In this document: positions 1-5,758 of the stretch, in pieces
Layout: each line of letters starts with the position of its first letter
Position numbering within the stretch: position 1 is the first letter of the stretch
Source: Oscillospiraceae bacterium
GTDB lineage: Bacteria > Bacillota > Clostridia > Oscillospirales > CAG-272
Assembly (NCBI GenBank): GCA_009788105.1
Contig: WQSD01000010.1
Span: 1 to 14,308, forward strand
Length of the DNA: 14,308 bases
Direction of reading: 5' to 3'
The notes under the pieces: model-generated
Databases searched by the model: none
What the model was told of the DNA's origin: nothing
The model's input: the letters and a program-made list of their open reading frames with translations, nothing else
Position numbers and translations under genes: made by a program

Positions 1-401
1 CGGTGGTTTTGACCGAAAGCAGCTTTCGATATGCCATAATCTCGCCTGCCGGGGCGGGGGGGCTGATGCAAATCATGCCCGCTACATTTGAATGGATTGC
101 CAACAATCGACGAATCGAGCATAACCCGGACGATGTTTTCGTGCCACGGGTGAATATTGACTTTGGCACGTTTTATCTCCGCCGACTGTACAACCATTTC
201 GGCGACTGGGAACACGCCATCATCGCCTATAACGCAGGTATGGGCAACGTGGGCAGGTGGCTGCAAGACCCTGAACTGGTGGACGAGTACGGGCGAATTA
301 TCCACGAACTAATCCCATTCGGCGAAACGAGGAACTATATCGGACGAGTGAACAGGGCATGGGAACGGTATCGGGAGATTTTGGCGGAAGCAAATGAATA
401 G
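1..401 (+). CDS. Lytic transglycosylase, SLT domain (C-terminal part; 5' end outside window)
   Basis: This is the end of a soluble-lytic-transglycosylase-like murein hydrolase, which cleaves the MurNAc-GlcNAc bond of peptidoglycan with formation of a 1,6-anhydro end. The frame is open from the first complete codon (nt 3) and ends with TAG at 399-401. Counting from that codon, the catalytic glutamate is in TESSF (residue 5), followed by the GLMQIMP motif (residues 20-26), the NIDFGTFYLRRL block (51-62) and AYNAG (75-79), in the order expected for the Slt70-type fold. About 132 residues are visible, covering nearly the whole catalytic domain. Any signal peptide or membrane anchor lies upstream of the window. 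The apparent GTG at nt 3 is an internal valine codon, not a start. Family assignment is secure; which of the cell's transglycosylases this is cannot be told. Confidence 0.9.
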   Translation, partial: VVLTESSFRYAIISPAGAGGLMQIMPATFEWIANNRRIEHNPDDVFVPRVNIDFGTFYLRRLYNHFGDWEHAIIAYNAGMGNVGRWLQDPELVDEYGRIIHELIPFGETRNYIGRVNRAWERYREILAEANE

Positions 402-437
402 CCGTGTCCGTAGGGGTGACACAGACAAAACGCTGTG

Positions 438-461
438 TAGGGGCAGACCTTGTGTCTGCCC
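438..461. repeat. GTAGGGGC-type hairpin repeat
   Basis: GGGCAGAC (441-448) and GTCTGCCC (454-461) form a perfect 8-bp stem with a 5-nt loop, preceded by GTA. A similar GTAGGGGC...GCCCC hairpin occurs on the minus strand inside dnaE (6074-6091), so this looks like a dispersed repeat family. It could also act as a weak terminator for the transglycosylase gene, though no T-run follows. Confidence 0.6.
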
Positions 462-488
462 GTCCGAAAGAAACAAGCGTATTTCATA

Positions 489-537
489 TCCTAAAACCAA
501 ACGCCGCCGAACGTCATTGCGGGCTACGACCCGCAAT
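489..537 (+). repeat. Solo repeat end plus small hairpin
   Basis: Positions 489-520 closely match both ends of the inverted-repeat element at 570-728 (shared core TCCTAAAACCAAAC, then CGTCATTGC). Immediately after, ATTGCGGG (516-523) and CCCGCAAT (530-537) form an 8-bp hairpin. It is probably a related or truncated copy of the same element. Confidence 0.55.
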
Positions 538-569
538 CTCATGGCGTTTTGGAGCAGGCGAAACACCCG

Positions 570-728
570 TCCTAAATCCAAACAAACGACTCGTCATTGC
601 AAAAGCGGCGGTTTTTCGCTGTGCAATCCAGTCGCAGGGCAACATGTCACGAAAATTGGCGAAGATTTCACTGGATTGCACGGCAAAGATCGCCTTTGCA
701 ATGACGTTCGGCGGGGTTTGGTATAGGA
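570..728. repeat. MITE-like inverted-repeat element, about 159 bp
   Basis: The left arm (570-632) and the reverse complement of the right arm (670-728) match over almost their full length, with small gaps. Both begin with TCCTA and a CCAAAC block, pass through CGTCATTGCAAA and end in GTGCAATCCAGT. About 37 nt separate the arms. There is no coding potential, so a non-autonomous mobile element or folded repeat is more likely than a regulatory site. Confidence 0.6.
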
Positions 729-835
729 CGGATATTTGTTCTTTTGTTGATATTTATCTGTCGTAAGTGGTGACACCCCCTACAAGCCATTCTATCCCGC
801 AACACACGGTTGCAAACTACTTGCGAAATTTGATA

Positions 836-864
836 TAGACATACCCCCAATATTCCTGTATACT
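836..864 (+). promoter_or_regulatory. Sigma-A promoter of the XRE gene
   Basis: TAGACA (836-841) and TATACT (859-864) are separated by 17 bp. Transcription would start near 871, giving a leader of about 26 nt that includes the GGAGGA ribosome site at 884-889. Confidence 0.65.
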
Positions 865-896
865 ATGACCATCAAACCACTATGGAGGATACTACA

Positions 897-1976
897 ATGA
901 ACATAGGAACAAAAATCAAAGAATTACGCAGGGAGCAGGACGTGACGCAGGAAAAGTTGGCGGATTATCTGAATGTATCACACCAAGCCATAAGCAGATG
1001 GGAAAACGGCACAGCCTACCCGGACATCACCATTGTGCCTGCACTGGCGAACTTTTTCGGAGTGAGCGCGGATGAATTGCTGGGAGTAGAAGTTAATGAA
1101 ATTAGCAAAGAAGAAGACAACGAATATGCTGAAGAATGGTTCAAACTTGCAAACGCAGGTAAATCCGAGGAGCTTATAGAACTTTGCCGTTCCATACTTG
1201 GAAAATATCCAAAAAACTATTACTGGATGACTATGTTAGCGGGTGCGTTAAGTCGTCAACGACCAAAGGACGAGGTGACGCGAAAAGAAATAATATCCAT
1301 ATACGAGCGGGTTTTGAAAGATTGTACTGATGACGCACTAAGACTCGATGCCAAAAGTTCTCTTGTCGGTGAGTATTCTGCAATTGGTGAAAAAGAACTT
1401 GCGAAAAAAACCTTACGAGAATTGCCACTCATATACAACACAAGAGAGTTGGCTTATGTTGACGCACTTGAGGGCGAAGAACGAATTGCTATGATGAAAA
1501 GCAACATTCTTATCTTTGTGAGATTTTGTCATCAGGCATTAGGCGTGATTTCTTCCACAGACAAAAGTCTTTCTGTGGAAGAGAAGTGCGATTTGCGTAG
1601 AGCATCATTGCAGATGTTTGATATAATTTTTGGTAGCGAAGAGAACGCCTTTTTCTACAACTATTATTATTTCTTAAGCTACAAAGCAATTGCAAAAATA
1701 TACTGCGAAGATAATCAATTGGACAAATCCATTGAATATTTATTACTCGCCGAAAGTTCTGCGGAGCGGTACGAAAAGTTTGTTGCAGGTGGCGTACAGT
1801 ACCACAGTAATTTGATTTTGAAAGGATTAGAAGATAACCCACAGAACATCACTCGAAATTCAAATGCCAATCAATTTTTCGTGTTGTTGGAAGAAATTCA
1901 AAGCAATAAAACTTTTGAAAAACTTCGTGATTGCCCCGACTTCATAGCTCTCATGGAGCGGTTGGGGAAACACTAA
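897..1976 (+). CDS. XRE-family HTH regulator with helical C-terminal domain
   Basis: This is a 359-residue transcription regulator. Residues about 5-60 are a Cro/C1-type helix-turn-helix (IKELRREQDVTQEKLADYL, then SHQAISRWENG as the recognition-helix region and DITIVPALANFFGVSADELL). The remaining roughly 290 residues read as helical and TPR-like, with recurrent pattern such as YLLLAESSAERYEKF. This architecture is common in Clostridia and often serves peptide sensing or protein partner binding, but no ligand can be named. The start is the ATG at 897: GGAGGA at 884-889 lies 7 nt upstream, while an in-frame ATG at 882 overlaps that site. The following flippase gene is on the same strand behind a perfect hairpin, so regulator and transporter may be functionally paired; that is inference. 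Confidence 0.85.
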   Translation: MNIGTKIKELRREQDVTQEKLADYLNVSHQAISRWENGTAYPDITIVPALANFFGVSADELLGVEVNEISKEEDNEYAEEWFKLANAGKSEELIELCRSILGKYPKNYYWMTMLAGALSRQRPKDEVTRKEIISIYERVLKDCTDDALRLDAKSSLVGEYSAIGEKELAKKTLRELPLIYNTRELAYVDALEGEERIAMMKSNILIFVRFCHQALGVISSTDKSLSVEEKCDLRRASLQMFDIIFGSEENAFFYNYYYFLSYKAIAKIYCEDNQLDKSIEYLLLAESSAERYEKFVAGGVQYHSNLILKGLEDNPQNITRNSNANQFFVLLEEIQSNKTFEKLRDCPDFIALMERLGKH

Positions 1977-1980
1977 TATT

Positions 1981-2020
1981 TCACCTCACCCCGACATAAA
2001 CATAGGGGTGAGGTGATTTT
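1981..2020 (+). promoter_or_regulatory. Perfect 12-bp hairpin that sequesters the flippase ribosome site; possible terminator
   Basis: TCACCTCACCCC (1981-1992) and GGGGTGAGGTGA (2005-2016) are exact reverse complements with a 12-nt loop, followed by TTTT and then the ATG at 2021. The right arm contains the only Shine-Dalgarno-like sequence (GAGG, 2010-2013) for the next gene. It can be read as a terminator after the XRE gene or as a structure hiding the ribosome site; the short T-run makes termination uncertain. Confidence 0.7.
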
Positions 2021-3559
2021 ATGTCCAGAACACGGAAATTTCTAATAAATGGAATGCTTCTTGCGGCGTCCAGCCTTGGTATTCGCTTTGTTATGGTGGC
2101 GTTTAACGCATTTATAGCAGGACAAATCGGGGCGGCGGGCATGGGGCTGATTACCCTTATTATGTCGGTGTACGGCTTTTCTGTCACCTTTGCCACCAGC
2201 GGAATTAACCTGACCACCACCCACCTATGCGCTCACGCAATGGGGACGAACTCCCACGCCCAAGTTAAAGCCGTAATGCGGAAATGCCTTGGCTACAGTC
2301 TTTTTTTTGGGATAACCGCCTCGGTGGGGCTGTTCTTTGGTAGCGAGGCAATAGGGAACTATCTTTTGCAAGATGCACGGACTATCCCCTCGCTTCGGTT
2401 GCTTGCGGTGTCCCTGCCGTTTATCTCGGTCACCGCTTGCCTGAACGGCTATTTTACCGCAATGCGGCGGGTTCACAAGAACGTGACTGCGGTCATATTC
2501 GAGCAAGCTATCAAAATCATGCTCACCAGCTACGGACTTATGCTCCTCCTCCCCCGTGGGGTGGAGTACGCCAGCATTGCAGTGGTAGGCGGGGCGAGCA
2601 TTGCGGAGCTTGCGTCATTTGTGTATATGTTCACCATGTGGCGGGTTGACCTTCGCCGTCACAACAACGGCAAAGGGCGTTTGGAGGAGGGCACAACACG
2701 GACAATGCTCCACATGGCTCTGCCCCTTGCCCTGTCTGCCTATGTCCGCTCCGGACTGATAACCATCGAGCATCTGCTAATCCCCCGCGGGCTTCGCCGT
2801 AGCGGGGCAAGCAGCGAGGCGGCACTGGCTACATACGGGATTATCCACGCCATGGTACTGCCAATTGTCCTCTTTCCCTCGGCGATTTTGCACTCGTTCA
2901 CCGGGCTGCTTGTACCGGAGCTTGCGGAAAGTATTGCCCGCCGCAACAAAGCAGAAATTGACCGCATCGTTTCCCAAGTTATCCGCCTGACCCTTATCTT
3001 TTCCCTTGGTGTGGCAGGGATTATCTACATTCTCGCCTCTCCATTGGGCTACGCCATCTACAATAACACCGAGGCGGGGCAGTATATCCTGATTTTCGCC
3101 CCCCTGATTCCCATTATGTACTTTGATGGGGCGGTGGACGCTATGCTGAAAGGGCTTGGAGAGCAGGTATATTCCATGCGGGTGAACATCGCCGATGCGG
3201 CACTGTCCGTGGTGTTGGTGTTCACATTGCTCCCTATTTTCGGCATTAAGGGCTATGTGCTGGTTATCTTTATCGCCGAGTTGTTCAATGCGTTTTTCAG
3301 CATTATCCGATTGGTGAAAATCACAAATGTGCGATTTAACCTGTGGCGGACGATTATCCTGCCGGTGGTGTGCGTGGGTGCCACAATTGGGGTTATCCAC
3401 CTGCTGAAAGCAAGCCTGTGGCATGGCGCGGAAAACATTTGGCAAGTCATGTTTATGGTTGCGGTGGCGACAGCGATTTACATTGGACTGATACTTTTGA
3501 CCGGGTGCGTAAGCAAGAGGGAAGTGAGATATTTGAAGAAGTTGGCTGTTGGTAGGTAG
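2021..3559 (+). CDS. SpoVB-like MOP-superfamily lipid/polysaccharide flippase
   Basis: This is a 512-residue integral membrane protein of the polysaccharide-biosynthesis/MviN branch of the MOP flippase superfamily, which moves lipid-linked sugars across the cytoplasmic membrane. It is hydrophobic throughout, with spacing that fits about 14 membrane helices. The N-terminus (FLINGMLLAASSLGIRFV), the block HSFTGLLVPELAESIA near residues 288-303 and the late block PLIPIMYFDGAVDAMLKGLG are typical of SpoVB-type proteins, and the length matches that family (about 500-550). SpoVB acts in spore cortex synthesis, but Clostridia often have several paralogues (YtgP, YabM-like), so the symbol is withheld. 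The start at 2021 is 7 nt after GAGG of the preceding hairpin. It is transcribed with or just after the XRE gene and converges on the sigma-factor gene. Confidence 0.85.
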   Translation: MSRTRKFLINGMLLAASSLGIRFVMVAFNAFIAGQIGAAGMGLITLIMSVYGFSVTFATSGINLTTTHLCAHAMGTNSHAQVKAVMRKCLGYSLFFGITASVGLFFGSEAIGNYLLQDARTIPSLRLLAVSLPFISVTACLNGYFTAMRRVHKNVTAVIFEQAIKIMLTSYGLMLLLPRGVEYASIAVVGGASIAELASFVYMFTMWRVDLRRHNNGKGRLEEGTTRTMLHMALPLALSAYVRSGLITIEHLLIPRGLRRSGASSEAALATYGIIHAMVLPIVLFPSAILHSFTGLLVPELAESIARRNKAEIDRIVSQVIRLTLIFSLGVAGIIYILASPLGYAIYNNTEAGQYILIFAPLIPIMYFDGAVDAMLKGLGEQVYSMRVNIADAALSVVLVFTLLPIFGIKGYVLVIFIAELFNAFFSIIRLVKITNVRFNLWRTIILPVVCVGATIGVIHLLKASLWHGAENIWQVMFMVAVATAIYIGLILLTGCVSKREVRYLKKLAVGR

Positions 3560-3567
3560 TAAAAGTT

Positions 3568-3602
3568 ACCCCCTGTATCCATGTGGACACAGGGGGTGTT
3601 TG
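3568..3602. terminator. Terminator between flippase and sigma-factor genes
   Basis: ACCCCCTGT (3568-3576) pairs with ACAGGGGGT (3589-3597), and inner bases TCCA/TGGA extend the stem around a 2-nt loop with one mismatch. A T-rich tail (TGTTTGTTAT) follows on the + strand. It lies 8 nt after the flippase stop and directly abuts the stop of the convergent gene, so it may serve both directions. Confidence 0.75.
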
Positions 3603-5252
3603 TTATATCTCCAAATACACGCCGGCAAGGCTGGTTTCTGGGTCGGGAGGAACGATTAACGTGCCATTTTCCACTAATGCGTCAACCACGCCGCCGCAAG
3701 CATATGCAAAAAGCATTGACGCACAATAATTTAGTTGCTCGGACAACACAGGATTAGCATAACGGCGAAGTATTGCCACAATGTCCGCAAAAGTTTGCTC
3801 GTAAAGGGATTTTAGTTTCGGATATAATTTATGCTGTTCCAACAACTGTAAAAATTCACCGTTACGTGAATCTTTCCTGTTTGATATTTTGAAAACAGGG
3901 ACACATGCCAAAACCTTGTCGCCCTTTATTTCAAGTAAATTCTCGTCAACGAAAGCGTTTAGTATCTCTTTTTCAACGCTTGACATAGCTGAAACCGGTG
4001 ACTTGTTTCGCAAAAGCTCACCAATAACCTCTACTGCAACAATTAGTCCACCACTACTATTCTCTAAAAACTCTGCAAAATCTTCACGGCTGTACTTTAG
4101 CGGGTATTTTAATGGGAATATAAAACGCAAACTCCCGCTATTTCCGCTAAATCCATCGTTGCTAATCACTCCAATTTTAGGAAAGTTCGCAGGCGGATTG
4201 AAATTTTCGTATCCAATAAATCCCCAATCGTCATCGGAATACTTGTGTTTTACAGGAAAGTTGTATGTTGCATCTTTAATATCAAACAGTTGGTATCCTG
4301 ACACAAAATACACCACCATCCACATAAGGTCATCGTCGCTTATGTTAGTCGGAGCAATTCCCATTTCTCGAAGAGATGGGAGAATATCCTGTGCAATCTT
4401 GCCGACGACTTCTGCCTTGGTCGGGTTGCTGGCGTGAAATGTTGTAATTGTATCAATTTGACACTGACTGTCCGCAATAAAAAAATTCGTAACATACTTA
4501 TCCCCAACCTTTTTCAGCAGGCGAGCATCTTCAAGCAAAGCAACTTCCTCTTCCATATAAGGGGCAGCAATGCCAAGCTCGATTGCAAGTTCTTCAATGG
4601 TTGATGGGTTGTTGTTTGCCGCAAGCAGGATGTTTTTTGGGGTTATGCGCCCCACCGCACTCCATGGGAGTCCGTGATTTTGTGACCCGGAAGCGTGAAA
4701 TGCGACTTCCTCCGGTTTATAGCTTTTTGAGCCGAAATTTCGTGACATGTTCATACCTTCTTTCAATTTTTCTCTGGCTCGGTGAAGTCGCCATAAAACA
4801 GTACCCCGTGGCAAGTCAAGATGATGTGCGATATGGCTTACAGTGCGGTTGTCAATATAGTGGGCAACCACAATTTCGCGGTAATCTTGTGCAATAAACG
4901 CAAGCTCGCGACGCATAAGACGCAAATCCTCGGCGTGAATACATTCATTTTCGGGGGATGATGTATCCGCAAATTCAAGGTCGTGGAGTTCGGTTCCCGA
5001 TTCCGAATCCAGTCGCTTTCGCTTGCCCGCAGCCCATTTTGCATAGCGATTCCGTGCAACCTGCCACACATAGGCATGAAGGTTGTCCGGTTGTGTTTTG
5101 CCAAGTGAGATAAGCAGACAAAGCACAATATCCTGCGCCAAGTCCTCTGCCTCGGTAGAATTTCCGCATTTTCGCAAGCAGAAATAGAAAATCTTTTCAG
5201 CATACTCGGTGGCAAATGCCGCTTTGTCAAATTGCACGGGAGTGGAGTTCAT
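3603..5252 (-). CDS. ECF-like sigma-70 family factor with large C-terminal extension
   Basis: This is a 549-residue protein. Residues about 8-75 match sigma region 2 (FCLRKCGNSTEAEDLAQDI, then LHAYVWQVARNRYAKW) and about 113-165 match region 4 (the block around HYIDNRTVSHIAHHLDLPRG, then TVLWRLHRAREKLKEG). Typical ECF factors stop near 200 residues; here some 380 more follow. The segment at about 205-260 (PSTIEELAIELGIAAPYMEEE, then LLEDARLLKKVGDKYV) reads as a winged helix of ArsR/MarR type; the rest is unrecognised mixed alpha/beta. Start: the ATG at 5252 has GAGG 8 nt upstream, whereas an in-frame GTG at 5261 overlaps that site. No anti-sigma gene is adjacent, so the extension may itself regulate the factor. 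I am sure of the sigma core and unsure of the tail's role. Confidence 0.85.
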   Translation of the reverse strand: MNSTPVQFDKAAFATEYAEKIFYFCLRKCGNSTEAEDLAQDIVLCLLISLGKTQPDNLHAYVWQVARNRYAKWAAGKRKRLDSESGTELHDLEFADTSSPENECIHAEDLRLMRRELAFIAQDYREIVVAHYIDNRTVSHIAHHLDLPRGTVLWRLHRAREKLKEGMNMSRNFGSKSYKPEEVAFHASGSQNHGLPWSAVGRITPKNILLAANNNPSTIEELAIELGIAAPYMEEEVALLEDARLLKKVGDKYVTNFFIADSQCQIDTITTFHASNPTKAEVVGKIAQDILPSLREMGIAPTNISDDDLMWMVVYFVSGYQLFDIKDATYNFPVKHKYSDDDWGFIGYENFNPPANFPKIGVISNDGFSGNSGSLRFIFPLKYPLKYSREDFAEFLENSSGGLIVAVEVIGELLRNKSPVSAMSSVEKEILNAFVDENLLEIKGDKVLACVPVFKISNRKDSRNGEFLQLLEQHKLYPKLKSLYEQTFADIVAILRRYANPVLSEQLNYCASMLFAYACGGVVDALVENGTLIVPPDPETSLAGVYLEI

Positions 5253-5325
5253 GGGTTTCACCTCGCTTCTGATAGAGTGTGTTGAATATCTCGGCAGAAA
5301 GTGGCGAATAGCCGCTTGGAGCGAA

Positions 5326-5389
5326 TTATTTTGACTTTTTCAAAAATGTATTTCGTTGCGTAGCAACGGTTTTTGAAAAGTCAAAATAA
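5326..5389. repeat. Long inverted repeat, about 20-bp arms with inner hairpin
   Basis: The arm at 5326-5346 (TTATTTTGACTTTTTCAAAA...) matches the reverse complement of 5370-5389 except for one extra T. Inside it CGTTGC (5354-5359) and GCAACG (5363-5368) form a second stem, so the whole can fold into one long hairpin. It lies upstream of the sigma-factor gene but no promoter elements coincide with it. Confidence 0.65.
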
Positions 5390-5441
5390 CGAGATTGAAA
5401 CGCCTCTGTGAGCGCTGTAGGCGGCATTGGCGGCTTTTGCC

Positions 5442-5473
5442 GTCAAACAGGTCGCCGAAATGCGTGAGCGGGC
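5442..5473 (+). repeat. Short dispersed repeat, copy 1
   Basis: This 32-nt unit (core CAGGTCGCCG, then AATGCGTGAGCGGGC) recurs at 12855-12886 with three mismatches. In both places it is preceded by TTGCC or TTTGCC. It has no coding sense in its context. Confidence 0.6.
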
Positions 5474-5588
5474 TATGATTGACCACAATGCATCTTTATT
5501 CAACACTTCTGATAATATAGTGTCACAAATTGCAGTTTGATTGGGGGTATGGATAAAAATATTATACAATATTTTTTGGGTTATAGTC

Positions 5589-5669
5589 GAATATTGCTCC
5601 ACCGAATAAACATTGCATTTTTTCACAGTCAAAATGTGTAATGTTTATTCGGTGGAGCAATAAATATTC
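5589..5669. repeat. Inverted repeat with exact 22-bp arms
   Basis: Positions 5593-5614 and 5640-5661 are exact reverse complements (arm begins ATTGCTCCACCGAATAAACA). Outer bases GAATAT/ATATTC pair again past a small bulge, and CATTTT/AAAATG pair within the loop. No T-run follows on either strand, so it is not a classical terminator. It lies about 100 bp beyond the dnaE stop. Confidence 0.7.
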
Positions 5670-5758
5670 CCGATATTCGCCCTCCGCCCGCCTAAGCTAT
5701 CAAAAAACAGCCTCGCAAACCTTGGCGCATTTTGAGAAATTCGAGTATTTCTCCCCAC

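Larger units (their letters stand above)
402..835. other. Non-coding, repeat-filled gap
   Basis: No convincing gene is present between the transglycosylase stop and the XRE promoter. The space is occupied by a GTAGGGGC-type hairpin (438-461), a 32-nt repeat unit followed by a small hairpin (489-537) and a 159-bp inverted-repeat element (570-728). Overlapping open frames here carry no ribosome sites and their composition follows the repeats. Confidence 0.7.
5262..5758. other. Gene-free gap with inverted repeats
   Basis: No supported gene lies between the sigma-factor start and the dnaE stop. The gap contains two long inverted repeats (5326-5389 and 5589-5669) and one copy of a short dispersed repeat (5442-5473). 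A short 7-bp hairpin (5734-5753) lies just past the dnaE stop but lacks a T-run, so no clear terminator for dnaE is seen. No convincing promoter for the sigma gene was found. Confidence 0.6.

Noticed and set aside
394..850. Several overlapping 60-120-codon frames on both strands
   Set aside because: They run through inverted repeats and hairpins, lack ribosome sites, and their sequence is dictated by the repeats.
839..851. 12-base identity CATACCCCCAAT shared with the reverse strand near 5540
   Set aside because: Matches of this length are expected several times by chance within a 14-kb window.
2777..3445. 222-codon frame antisense to the flippase gene
   Set aside because: A shadow of the GC-skewed coding frame opposite; His/Gln-rich and low in hydrophobic residues, with no ribosome site.
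3568..5252. Possibility that the sigma-factor tail is a separate gene joined by a frameshift artefact
   Set aside because: The frame is continuous with no internal ribosome site or start at the domain boundary, and base composition does not change abruptly there.
5536..5564. Promoter-like TTGATT-17-TATTAT on the + strand
   Set aside because: No gene follows on that strand; in an AT-rich gap such matches are expected by chance.
5381..5632. 83-codon open frame on the minus strand
   Set aside because: It covers parts of two inverted repeats and a dispersed repeat, has no ribosome site and resembles no known protein.
5734..5753. GAGAAAT/ATTTCTC hairpin just past the dnaE stop as its terminator
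   Set aside because: Only 7 bp, AT-rich and without a T-run on the minus strand.
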